A stretch of DNA of 64,000 nt from positions 256 to 64,255 of the forward strand of contig DGSK01000067.1 of NCBI GenBank assembly GCA_002393955.1. The letters run 5' to 3'. This document shows positions 53,178 to 61,698 of the stretch, piece by piece (the stretch's first letter is position 1; every line of letters begins with the position of its first letter). A program made the position numbers and the translations under genes. The notes under the pieces were generated by a model. That model had not been told where the DNA came from. It saw only the letters and a list, made by a program, of their open reading frames with translations, and did no database searches. The DNA comes from Lachnospiraceae bacterium UBA4364 (GTDB lineage: Bacteria; Bacillota; Clostridia; Lachnospirales; Lachnospiraceae).

Positions 53178-54227
53178 ATGAATACTGAATTTACAGTTAT
53201 CGATCCGAATGAGATCGATGCAGACATTATATTAAGAGCCGGTGATATCATAAAGGATGGCGGTCTTGTGGCTTTCCCGACGGAGACTGTGTATGGCCTC
53301 GGAGGAGATGCACTGCAGGCTGAGTCTTCCAAAAAGATTTACGCGGCGAAGGGGCGTCCCTCGGACAATCCGCTGATAGTGCATATAGCGGATATGGAGC
53401 ATCTTCCGCATATATGCAGGGAAGTTCCGGAGACAATGAAGGTTCTGGCGGAAAACTTCTGGCCGGGGCCGCTGACAATGATAGTTGAAAAAAGTGACGC
53501 CGTGCCGTACGAGACCACCGGCGGATTGGATACGGTAGCCATACGTATGCCTGACCATGCTGTCGCGCTTGAGTTTATAAAGGCGTCCGGCGGATATATT
53601 GCGGCACCGAGCGCCAATGCCTCCGGTCGGCCGAGCCCCACACTTGCATCGCATGTGCGGGAGGACCTGGACGGCAGGATAGAAATGATATTGGATGGCG
53701 GCGAAGTAGGTATAGGAGTTGAGTCTACAATAGTGGACCTGACGGTGGATCCGCCGATGATACTGCGCCCGGGCTATATCACGAGGGAAATGCTGGAAAG
53801 GGTGCTGGGACAGGTAGATGCTGACACTACCATGATGTCCGGGACTGACAAAAAAGCACCGAAGGCCCCGGGAATGAAATACCGTCATTATGCGCCTCAT
53901 GGTGAAATGACGATAGTAGAGGGCGCTGCGGAAGACGTCATAAAGACAATAAACGAAGAGGTTTCAAAGGCTGTATCCGAAGGACACCGCACCGGTGTGC
54001 TATGTACGGATGAGACGGTTGCAATGATCAGGGCTGATGTTGTAAAAAATGCCGGCAGCAGGGCTGACGAGCATGAGATAGCAAGAAATATCTACCGCAT
54101 ACTGAGGGAGTTTGACGACGAGGGTGTGGATGTGATATTTTCCGAAAGCTTCAGTGCAGACGGATTCGGACAGGCAGTAATGAACAGGCTGCTAAAGGCA
54201 GCAGGATACAAAGTAAAAAAAATATAG
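53178..54227 (+). CDS. tsaC: L-threonylcarbamoyladenylate synthase (Sua5/YwlC type)
   Basis: 349 residues: the YrdC/TsaC domain (about 10-205; GGLVAFPTETVYGLGGDA, AKGRPSDNPLIVHI, FWPGPLTMI and APSANASGRPSPT) plus the C-terminal Sua5 domain (about 245-345) after the linker with APGMKYRHYAPHGEM. It makes the activated intermediate for t6A37 in tRNA. tcdA, acting later on the same nucleotide, lies at 43.5 kb. It is followed 8 bases later by rpiB, the usual Firmicute neighbour. Confidence 0.95.
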   Translation: MNTEFTVIDPNEIDADIILRAGDIIKDGGLVAFPTETVYGLGGDALQAESSKKIYAAKGRPSDNPLIVHIADMEHLPHICREVPETMKVLAENFWPGPLTMIVEKSDAVPYETTGGLDTVAIRMPDHAVALEFIKASGGYIAAPSANASGRPSPTLASHVREDLDGRIEMILDGGEVGIGVESTIVDLTVDPPMILRPGYITREMLERVLGQVDADTTMMSGTDKKAPKAPGMKYRHYAPHGEMTIVEGAAEDVIKTINEEVSKAVSEGHRTGVLCTDETVAMIRADVVKNAGSRADEHEIARNIYRILREFDDEGVDVIFSESFSADGFGQAVMNRLLKAAGYKVKKI

Positions 54228-54235
54228 GGGAAGTT

Positions 54236-54697
54236 ATGCAGGTAAAAAAGATTTCAATCGGAAGTGATCACGGTGGATACGAGCTTAAGGAAGCGGTCAG
54301 GAAATTCCTTACTGAGAAAGGGTACGAAGTAAAGGATTGCGGATGCTATAGCCTTGAATCCGTAGACTATCCTGTTTTTGTAAAGCCGGTGGCTGATGAT
54401 GTGGTAAGCGGTGCGGCAGATAAGGGAATCGTAATCTGTACTACAGGAATAGGTGCAAGTATCGCGGCTAACAAGGTAAAGGGCATACGCTGTGCGCTCT
54501 GCCACAACGAGCATACCGCAAGGATGACCAGGCTTCACAATGACAGCAATATACTGGCACTTGGCGCTGCGGAAATATCCGTATTCATGGCACAGACCAT
54601 TGCCGAGATATTCATGACCACGGACTTTTCCGGTGAGGAGAAGCACAGCCGCAGGATCGCTGAGATAACTAAGATAGAAGCAGGCGAGGAGCTGTAG
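54236..54697 (+). CDS. rpiB: Ribose-5-phosphate isomerase B
   Basis: 153 residues. IGSDHGGYELKEAVRKFL is the typical start, IVICTTGIGASIAANKVKGI carries the catalytic base cysteine, and RCALCHNEHTARMTRLHNDS the substrate histidines. It interconverts ribose- and ribulose-5-phosphate (or similar sugars). It is in an operon with tsaC. Confidence 0.95.
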   Translation: MQVKKISIGSDHGGYELKEAVRKFLTEKGYEVKDCGCYSLESVDYPVFVKPVADDVVSGAADKGIVICTTGIGASIAANKVKGIRCALCHNEHTARMTRLHNDSNILALGAAEISVFMAQTIAEIFMTTDFSGEEKHSRRIAEITKIEAGEEL

Positions 54698-54793
54698 AGT
54701 ACAGCGCTGCATTAAGCAAAACGTTCATGCCGCAGCCGGAATCAATGCTCTGTATCGCATCAGCTGTCTGTTATTGCGGCAGAAAGGGGAAAT

Positions 54794-55276
54794 ATGAAAA
54801 AGAGAGACGGTTACATCACGTGGGATGAGTATTTCATGGGAGTTTCAAAGCTTTCGGCCATGAGGTCCAAGGATCCCAATACACAGGTGGGTGCCTGCAT
54901 AGTCAGTGATAACAATAAAATATTGTCAATGGGATATAACGGTTTTCCAAACGGCGTAAGCGATGATGAATTTCCATGGGACAGGGATGGTGATGAGCTG
55001 GAGACCAAATACCCTTATGTAACACACAGCGAGCTTAATGCCATACTGAATTACAGGGGCGGTTCACTGGAGGGAACAAAGCTTTACGTGACGCTTTTCC
55101 CTTGTAACGAGTGCGCAAAGGCTATTATACAGGCGGGAATAAAGACTGTTGTTTATTCCTGCGATAAATATGACGGAACACCTTCAAATGTAGCTGCAAA
55201 GAGGCTTTTTAATGCGGCCGGGGTGCGGTATTACGAGTACCAGCCCACAGGACGCAAGATAGATATTGACCTGTAA
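54794..55276 (+). CDS. Deoxycytidylate (dCMP) deaminase
   Basis: 160 residues. Zinc ligands: His in VTHSELNAILNYRG and the cysteines of LFPCNECAKAIIQAG; the glutamate of HSE is the proton shuttle. MRSKDPNTQVGACIVSDNNK and SMGYNGFPNGVSDDE are conserved in dCMP deaminases (ComEB family). It supplies dUMP for thymidylate synthesis. AAAGGGG precedes the ATG. Confidence 0.9.
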   Translation: MKKRDGYITWDEYFMGVSKLSAMRSKDPNTQVGACIVSDNNKILSMGYNGFPNGVSDDEFPWDRDGDELETKYPYVTHSELNAILNYRGGSLEGTKLYVTLFPCNECAKAIIQAGIKTVVYSCDKYDGTPSNVAAKRLFNAAGVRYYEYQPTGRKIDIDL

Positions 55277-55309
55277 AAGACCTGCAAAAGAACTTCAAAT
55301 GACCTGTAA

Positions 55310-56554
55310 ATGAAAAAAAACGGTATAAAAAATACGATACGCATTATAGGGGCGCTGTCTGTCTCAGTGCTTTTCTTTTCATACTGTCTGGAGGTATCGG
55401 CCAAAACAGATTTTAACGGCAGAAACTGTTACGATGTGTCTGATACAAAGGAAAAGCTGGAAGAGGCTGAGCAGGAAAAAAAGGAGAAAGAAGCGGAACT
55501 TGATTCCGCAAGACAGGACCTCGCTCAGACGCAGGCTGCGCTTCAGGGGCTTGAAAGTGTTAAGGATACTTATCAGGGACAGATGGCCATTCTTAACGGA
55601 AACCTGCAGGAGGTAGCCGCTAATCTCGAAGTGCTGGAAGCATCCATAGACCTCAAGGAAATAGAAATCAATGAGACTACCATAGAGCTTGAGGAAACCC
55701 GTGAGACCAGGATCAATCAGTATGAGAGCATGAAAGCGAGGATACGTTTTCTTTACGAGGGAGGAAGCGACGGTTACCTGACCATCCTTTTTTCTGCGGA
55801 GGACTTTGGTGAATTTTTAAATTATGCGGATTATATCGAAGCTCTTTCTGCCTATGACAGAAAGATGCTGGAGGAATATGTTCAGACAGAGCATGAGATA
55901 GAAGAAAAGGAAGCAGAGCTTGAGGCAGAGATGGAGGAGCTTCAGGCGATGCGTGAGCAGGTAGTTGAGGAGCAGAACAGGGTAAACGGACTGATAAGCG
56001 TCACGGCAGAAAATATAGCCATAACAGCGGACAATATCAATATGACCCAGGCGGCTGCAGATGCCTATGAACAGGAAGTTGACCAGAAAGCGGCTGAAGC
56101 AGCGGCTGCGGCTGCAGAGTATGCGGCCATCAAGGCTCAGTACGAGGAAGAACTGAGATTATCCCAGCTGGCAGCACAGTCTGCCTGGAGGAATATATCC
56201 GAAGTGACATTTGCGGAAGGGGACAGGTATCTCCTGGCGAACCTTATCTATTGCGAGGCGGGAGCGGAACCTTATGCAGGACAGCTGGCTGTAGGGGCAG
56301 TAGTTATAAACAGGCTGCTCAGTTCGCGTTATCCGGATACGGTGACGGGGGTGATATACCAGTATAAACAGTTTTCGCCTGTGCTGGACGGGCATCTGGC
56401 ACTTGCGCTGGCAAATGACAGGGCGACGGCAAGCTGCTACCAGGCAGCAGATGAAGCTATGAGCGGCAAGACAAATGTGGGAAACTGCCTGTATTTCAGA
56501 ACCCCCATAGAGGGACTTACGGGGCAGCAGATAGGACATCATATATTTTATTAG
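55310..56554 (+). CDS. Secreted coiled-coil cell-wall hydrolase (SleB/CwlJ domain)
   Basis: 414 residues. A signal peptide (hydrophobic about 11-28, ending near EVSAK) is followed by a long coiled coil (about 48-125 and 180-280) with a short globular insert (SMKARIRFLYEGGSDGYLTI), as in PcsB/CwlO-type regulators of wall hydrolases. The C-terminus (about 300-414) is a SleB/CwlJ hydrolase with catalytic Glu in LANLIYCEAGAEPYAGQLAV and VINRLLSSRYPDTVTGVIY. It probably cuts peptidoglycan under control by the coiled coil. Confidence 0.85.
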   Translation: MKKNGIKNTIRIIGALSVSVLFFSYCLEVSAKTDFNGRNCYDVSDTKEKLEEAEQEKKEKEAELDSARQDLAQTQAALQGLESVKDTYQGQMAILNGNLQEVAANLEVLEASIDLKEIEINETTIELEETRETRINQYESMKARIRFLYEGGSDGYLTILFSAEDFGEFLNYADYIEALSAYDRKMLEEYVQTEHEIEEKEAELEAEMEELQAMREQVVEEQNRVNGLISVTAENIAITADNINMTQAAADAYEQEVDQKAAEAAAAAAEYAAIKAQYEEELRLSQLAAQSAWRNISEVTFAEGDRYLLANLIYCEAGAEPYAGQLAVGAVVINRLLSSRYPDTVTGVIYQYKQFSPVLDGHLALALANDRATASCYQAADEAMSGKTNVGNCLYFRTPIEGLTGQQIGHHIFY

Positions 56555-56649
56555 AAATAGGCTTTATTTTATGTAAGGTTTTATGTAAAATTGTACGTAG
56601 CTGGTTTACGAAAGCTGGTATTCTGACGGTGTAATGCGGGGGGCAGTAT

Positions 56650-57150
56650 ATGGAAAAGTTACCGGTACTTTACAGAAAGCGGCTTATCCCGCTTGAGTGC
56701 GTACAGCTTAAGGATGATGTGATCCTTGAGTGCGATGATGATGTCATCCTTACCAAATGGTCTGCGCTTAAGCCAAAAAAGGATCTGCATCACGGCTATT
56801 CCTGCTATTTCCGTAATAAAGGCTATAAAGTAAGCAAGTTCTATACAGCAGACAATACTCTTATGTACTGGTATTGTGATATTGTAGATTTTGACTACAA
56901 TGAAGAGACTAACGAGCTGGTGGTTACCGATCTGCTGGCGGATGTGATAGTATATCCGGATGGTTATGTCAAAGTTGTGGATATAGATGAACTTGTGACT
57001 GCGCTGGATGACGGGCTTATCACACTGGAGCAGCTTAAGAATTCCCTTACAGGGCTGGACAGCCTGTTACAGTCTATATATAACGATAAGTTTGACCTTT
57101 TGACTATATACATTGACAGAGCAGAACAGAACGGAGAAGCTCTGAATTAA
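56650..57150 (+). CDS. DUF402-domain protein
   Basis: 166 residues. KKDLHHGYSCYFRNKGYKVS then DNTLMYWYCDIVDFDYNEET and the following LVVTDLLADVIVYPDGYVKV match the DUF402/FomD-like barrel with its acidic metal-binding loop. Members include nucleotide phosphatases (FomD acts on a CMP-linked phosphonate), so a nucleotidyl phosphodiesterase/phosphatase role is possible. The start has a GGGGG site. Confidence 0.8.
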   Translation: MEKLPVLYRKRLIPLECVQLKDDVILECDDDVILTKWSALKPKKDLHHGYSCYFRNKGYKVSKFYTADNTLMYWYCDIVDFDYNEETNELVVTDLLADVIVYPDGYVKVVDIDELVTALDDGLITLEQLKNSLTGLDSLLQSIYNDKFDLLTIYIDRAEQNGEALN

Positions 57151-57182
57151 ATTATCAATCAAAACAAAGAGGAGGAATCAGA

Positions 57183-58250
57183 ATGAAAAACAAGATTGCT
57201 AAGATCGTAGGCCTTATGGCGGCTACAGTTCTTTCGCTGTCTGTATTTGCAATGCCCGCACAGAAGGCGGCTGAAGCCGATGCTGCTCCTGCGGCAACAG
57301 GAACGTACATCAGTGAGCTTACAGGTCTTCCAATAAGCGCTGCACTTCAGAATCAGCGCCCTGTGGCTATTATGGTGGATAATGAGAAGACCGCACTTCC
57401 CCATTATGGTCTTAATCAGGCTGATATTGTCTATGAGATGATGAACAGTACAGCTAACGGCCGTATCACCAGACTTATGGCTATCGTTAAGGATTATGCT
57501 TCCATTACACAGTTCGGTAACGTAAGAAGTACAAGACCTACCAATGTAATCCTCGCATCTGAGTACAATGCTATCCTTATACATGACGGAGGTCCTTACT
57601 ACATCAATCAGTTCCTTGCGGATCCTTCAAGCGACAATCTGAGTGGCGGTTTTGCACGTTTCTCCAACGGCAAGAGATCTGAGTTTACAGAGTATGTAAC
57701 GTATAATTCATACACCAATCCAAAGACCGGAAAGTCGTATTCAGGTCTTGCACAGCGTCTTGCTTCATCAGGCTACAGCATTACATACAACCAGTACTAC
57801 AATGGTTCGGGACTTAAGTTTGCTGCTGCAGAGCAGAATCTTGGCGCAGGTGCTGTTTCAGCTACATCCGTATCACTTCCTTTCCCTCATAACAGCTCTG
57901 CTCTGTATTACAATGCAGGAACAGGAACATATGATTACTCCGAGTATGGTGCAGCTCACAATGACGCTCTGACAAATAAGAGAACAACTTTTGAGAATGT
58001 CCTTCTCCTGAACTGTGATTTTGTACAGCTTGATAATCACGGCTATATGGCATACTACATTCTTGGCGGCAATGTTGGTTACTATCTCACAAACGGAAAA
58101 GCTATTCCTATCACATGGGCCAAGGCTGCTGCAAATTATCCTACAGTTTATACCAATGCGGTTACAGGACAGCCTCTCACGCTCAATCCCGGTAAGACAT
58201 ACATCGCTATAGTTCCTTCGGATGTATGGACCAGTCTTGCGATCAAGTAA
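57183..58250 (+). CDS. Secreted DUF3048 (YerB-like) protein
   Basis: 355 residues. Signal peptide of about 30 residues ending in AMPAQKA or nearby. The DUF3048 core has RPVAIMVDNEKTALPHYGLN and ADIVYEMMNSTANGRITRLM, SVRSTRP-like NVRSTRPTNVILA, and the C-terminal YTNAVTGQPLTLNPGKTYIA. YerB-type proteins are exported and of unknown function. Codon use and the GAGGAGG site suggest strong expression. A perfect terminator-like hairpin lies about 45 bases after the stop. Confidence 0.85.
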   Translation: MKNKIAKIVGLMAATVLSLSVFAMPAQKAAEADAAPAATGTYISELTGLPISAALQNQRPVAIMVDNEKTALPHYGLNQADIVYEMMNSTANGRITRLMAIVKDYASITQFGNVRSTRPTNVILASEYNAILIHDGGPYYINQFLADPSSDNLSGGFARFSNGKRSEFTEYVTYNSYTNPKTGKSYSGLAQRLASSGYSITYNQYYNGSGLKFAAAEQNLGAGAVSATSVSLPFPHNSSALYYNAGTGTYDYSEYGAAHNDALTNKRTTFENVLLLNCDFVQLDNHGYMAYYILGGNVGYYLTNGKAIPITWAKAAANYPTVYTNAVTGQPLTLNPGKTYIAIVPSDVWTSLAIK

Positions 58251-58252
58251 GG

Positions 58253-61051
58253 ATGGGTAATAATTCCGAAAGTAAAAACAATTCAAAGAAAAAGGGGTGT
58301 CTGAAGATTTTCAGACACCCCATTTTGGGATTGATATTTATTATGGCAGGGGTACTGTTGTACCTGCTTAATTTGCTGATCCCAAAGTATGGTTTTACCA
58401 CGCCCTTCTTTACCGGCATAAGTTCGCCGTCTGAAGTGATGAGGATGTCTGATGGACTGCTCATGGTAAACGAGGGTTACAGTACTTTGTATTTTGCAGA
58501 TGATGAAAATGACCGCATCGATCATATCATAAGCATTTCCGATATGAAGAACGGAGAAGATTCATTTATCGATTATGTGGTGCAGGGCAGGGATGATCAT
58601 ATATATGTGCACATTGCGGAAGTTGAGGATTCGGGCGGCCGGATAACGGGCGAACGTATCTGCGAATATGACGGAAAAGGACATTATATTCGTGACGCAG
58701 TGTCGCTTCAATACAGCGAAAATGACATGCAGCAGGTCGGGGATGAGCACATCCGTGCCGTTGGTTACAGGGACGGAATGCTTTCCTATGTTTACAATTA
58801 TAACGGTGAAAACAGCATTGTAAGAGTCGGAGCAGACGGCTCGACACTTGATAATACGAAGATAGAATGTCCTGACGGACTGGAGATATATTATGTCTGC
58901 GAAGCGGATGACGGATATATGGCGATACTTACTGATGCCTCAGTCGCAAGGATCGGTGAGGATGGCAGTGTGGAACGTGTGCAGGAAGCTGAAGGCACGA
59001 TAACTGATATGACGGAAGGCAATGGATTCTATCCGACGGCAATTTTCAATGCGGAGGGAGAAATATACCTGGCAGAGGGGATAGATTCCGATTATATATG
59101 GTGCCTTGGTGAGGATGGTTTTGAATATTGCAAATCCTCCTGGGATTTTGTAGGCGAGGAGGATGAGGGCTTCTTTGTCGGCAATGTGTACGAGATAAAC
59201 GGCGTAGATGATAAGCTGTATATAGCGATAGAGGATACGATGGTGATCGATGACGGAGAGTCATATGAGTATTTTGATCCTGTTTATGATCTGCCGGTGA
59301 AATACGTGATTTTGTCACTGATCAGTCTGATACTGCCTGTTCTTGCTGTTCTGCTGGTGATATTGGGACTGATCTGTGAGGCAGCGATCTTCTGGGGTTA
59401 CAGACATACGATACTGTTCAAGCTTCTCAGGGTGCTGCTGCCTGTAGCTCTTATAATGTATGCAGGCTTAAGTGCCCTGCTGATCTATACAGCGTATGAT
59501 CAGAACAGGGACAGTGTGTCTGCATCGGTAAGGATGACAAGCAGTTTTATCGCCAAATATTTTGATGGTGATGAGATAGCTGCCATAGATACTGCGGATA
59601 CGGAAACAGCGTTGAAGTGCAGTGAGTACTATGAACTGCTTGAGCAGCTTATGAGTGAAATTGATGCAGACTGGGTAAAGACATGCACCATAAGCGTACT
59701 GAAGCCTGACGGAAACGGCGGACTTGTTACGCTTGCCTCTACACGAGGGTTAACCCCTCCGTTTTCAGCCGGATATGATTTTGATACCATGATGCAGTCG
59801 GAGGATGCTACCGTGGAGCTGGAGTCTTTTAATCTGAACGACGATTTTGAGGATGTTTTTACCAAGATATACGATTCTGACGGTAATGCAACAGGCGTAG
59901 TGGCTGTATCAATGTCATTTTCGGATTTGGAAGATGCAAGAAACAAACAACTGCGTGATGCCGTTCTGATGGTACTGGTCTTTGCGGTAATAGAAGTTAT
60001 AATCCTCTGGATAATATGCTGCTTTATCTCAAAGTCGCTCAAGGCTGCGGGAAATGCCATTTCAAAAGTTGCCTCCGGTGATTTTGAAGCGCGTATCGAT
60101 AATATACCCAATGATGAAATAGGCATTATCTGCAGCGGAGTAAATAACATGGCATCGCAGTTAAGCGATATGTTCGTGCAGAAGGATAAGAATGAGAAGT
60201 TCTATTACAAGTTTGTGCCGGAGCAGTTCAGGGAACTTCTCCACAAGGAAAGCTTTACGGATCTTGAACTGGGGGATGCGGAAAGTACGGATCTTACGGT
60301 TCTCTTCTGTGACATAAGGTCTTTTTCGCTTAATTCCGAAATGATGACTGCAAAAGAAAATTTTGAATTTGTCAATGTGATCTACGGAATAGCAGGACCC
60401 ATCGTCAGAAAACATGGCGGATTCGTGGATAAGTACATAGGCGATGCCGTAATGGCGCTTTTCCAGAATGCCGATGATGCCATTGCTGCGGGTAAGGAAA
60501 TCTACAGCAGCATAGTACTTGATAAGGGGACAGCCGAGCGCCTGGGAATGTCTTCCATCAATATAGGTGTGGGTATCCATTCCGGAATGGCACGTATCGG
60601 TATCGTGGGAGAGGATGAGAGAATGTCGGGGACGGTCATCTCGAATACGGTTAATATCTCTTCCAGACTGGAGTCGCTGACCAAGCAGTATCATACGGCG
60701 ATGATAATAACAAAGGATACTCTTGACCGTATGAATGATCCGGACTCATTGCAGATAAGGTACCTCGGAATGGTACAGGTGGCCGGTGTAAACGAAGTAA
60801 AGGCTATATATGAGGTCCTGGATGCCCTTGATCCCGACCTTCGTGAAGAAAGGATACGCACCAGGGATGACTTCAAGGAAGGCGTAAGGCTCTTCCATCT
60901 GAAAGAACCAGAGAAATCAGTTGAGTATTTCAAAAAGGTAAAGGAGTCGTCACAAAATGACCCTGTGGTAGATATATATATCGAGTATATAGAAGAGTTC
61001 ATAAGAAGCGGACATAAGGAAAACTATGTATTCAGATTCAACAAAAAGTAA
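58253..61051 (+). CDS. Class III adenylate/guanylate cyclase, membrane-bound, with HAMP
   Basis: 932 residues from ATG 58253 (58226 is possible but overlaps the previous gene by 25 bases). First membrane helix about 17-38; an external domain with beta-propeller-like repeats (about 40-345); membrane helices near 350-375, 395-420 and 575-595; then HAMP (AISKVASGDFEARIDNIPND). The cyclase domain has TVLFCDIRSFSLNSE (first metal Asp) and GFVDKYIGDAVMALF (second metal Asp). GDERMSGTVISNTVNISSRL completes the active site. The base specificity (ATP or GTP) is unclear. A terminator-like hairpin lies inside the first 25 codons. Confidence 0.85.
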   Translation: MGNNSESKNNSKKKGCLKIFRHPILGLIFIMAGVLLYLLNLLIPKYGFTTPFFTGISSPSEVMRMSDGLLMVNEGYSTLYFADDENDRIDHIISISDMKNGEDSFIDYVVQGRDDHIYVHIAEVEDSGGRITGERICEYDGKGHYIRDAVSLQYSENDMQQVGDEHIRAVGYRDGMLSYVYNYNGENSIVRVGADGSTLDNTKIECPDGLEIYYVCEADDGYMAILTDASVARIGEDGSVERVQEAEGTITDMTEGNGFYPTAIFNAEGEIYLAEGIDSDYIWCLGEDGFEYCKSSWDFVGEEDEGFFVGNVYEINGVDDKLYIAIEDTMVIDDGESYEYFDPVYDLPVKYVILSLISLILPVLAVLLVILGLICEAAIFWGYRHTILFKLLRVLLPVALIMYAGLSALLIYTAYDQNRDSVSASVRMTSSFIAKYFDGDEIAAIDTADTETALKCSEYYELLEQLMSEIDADWVKTCTISVLKPDGNGGLVTLASTRGLTPPFSAGYDFDTMMQSEDATVELESFNLNDDFEDVFTKIYDSDGNATGVVAVSMSFSDLEDARNKQLRDAVLMVLVFAVIEVIILWIICCFISKSLKAAGNAISKVASGDFEARIDNIPNDEIGIICSGVNNMASQLSDMFVQKDKNEKFYYKFVPEQFRELLHKESFTDLELGDAESTDLTVLFCDIRSFSLNSEMMTAKENFEFVNVIYGIAGPIVRKHGGFVDKYIGDAVMALFQNADDAIAAGKEIYSSIVLDKGTAERLGMSSINIGVGIHSGMARIGIVGEDERMSGTVISNTVNISSRLESLTKQYHTAMIITKDTLDRMNDPDSLQIRYLGMVQVAGVNEVKAIYEVLDALDPDLREERIRTRDDFKEGVRLFHLKEPEKSVEYFKKVKESSQNDPVVDIYIEYIEEFIRSGHKENYVFRFNKK
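58294..58326 (+). terminator. Perfect 12-bp hairpin with T tract inside the start of the cyclase gene
   Basis: GGGGTGTCTGAA - GATT - TTCAGACACCCC, then ATTTT, preceded by A-rich sequence. It has the form of an intrinsic terminator for the DUF3048 gene, but lies within the cyclase reading frame (codons about 14-25), so it may limit cyclase expression. Confidence 0.75.
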
Positions 61052-61562
61052 TAAGGCTTTCAATAAAGCACTTGACAGCTTTACATTTGAGATGGCGGGG
61101 CGCGGTGCGATCCGTCATCTTTTTGATCTGGGCATGTCTGTGGCAGAGATTCATGATGAATTGCTTTATCCTGTTCCTGAAGAAAAAATAAGGGAAGAAA
61201 TATGGGCTTACCTGCTGGAAACGAATGTGATACTTTTGGAGGAGCCGGGTGAGGATCATAAAAATATTCAGTATGAATTCGTAAAGGAAACCAATGAGTA
61301 CGGGAGAGTGAGTTTCAGAAGGGTGGAGAAAAAAGCGACGGAGGGGGTTTCCGCAGACAGCTCGCACCATGATCCCAGAACGGATGATTATGTCAAAGCA
61401 GAGTTTGGGAAGATGCAATATAAGGCGCCGGAAGACTTTGAAAGAAAGCTTATGGAACTGAACTCTTCCGACAGGAATTATATTACAGACATTCCGTGGC
61501 CTCTTAAGCCGGTATGGCACAGGAAGGATGAGCGGATCGAGAGGATAATGAAGGTGTTTTGA
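61026..61562 (+). CDS. Protein of unknown function coupled to the cyclase
   Basis: 178 residues, charged, no signal or membrane segment. It overlaps the cyclase 3' end by 26 bases, which implies translational coupling and a linked role. ALDSFTFEMAGRGAIRHLFD, then LGMSVAEIHDELLYPVPEEK looks like a helical winged-helix-type domain; the C-terminus has PEDFERKLMELNSSDRNYIT and WPLKPVWHRKDERIERI. I do not recognise the family with confidence. It might be an effector or regulator for the cyclic nucleotide. Confidence 0.65.
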   Translation: MYSDSTKSNKAFNKALDSFTFEMAGRGAIRHLFDLGMSVAEIHDELLYPVPEEKIREEIWAYLLETNVILLEEPGEDHKNIQYEFVKETNEYGRVSFRRVEKKATEGVSADSSHHDPRTDDYVKAEFGKMQYKAPEDFERKLMELNSSDRNYITDIPWPLKPVWHRKDERIERIMKVF

Positions 61563-61611
61563 AAGTCCGGGGCCGTAGTAACCTTGAAAAATGCCGGGGT
61601 GTTGAGTTATA

Positions 61612-61628
61612 ATAACATCCGTTGTTAT
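61612..61628. promoter_or_regulatory. Inverted repeat ATAACA-TCCGT-TGTTAT
   Basis: A 6-base dyad with a 5-base centre, about 70 bases upstream of the acyltransferase-like gene. It could be an operator or a weak hairpin; no T tract follows. Confidence 0.3.
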
Positions 61629-61698
61629 GTTACCTTAGTCTAACTGTTCGTAATCTCTTTTTGAACAGAGGCTGTGAAATATTATCATGTACTAAAAG

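Noticed and set aside
53232..53900. Long minus-strand frame opposite tsaC
   Set aside because: It is antisense to a strongly conserved gene; its composition (Arg/His/Ser/Tyr-rich) is typical of a shadow frame.
58226..58252. Cyclase start at 58226
   Set aside because: It would overlap the DUF3048 gene by 25 bases without an own ribosome site; kept only as an alternative.
60161..60694. Minus-strand frame opposite the cyclase domain
   Set aside because: Antisense shadow of conserved cyclase motifs; no start signal.
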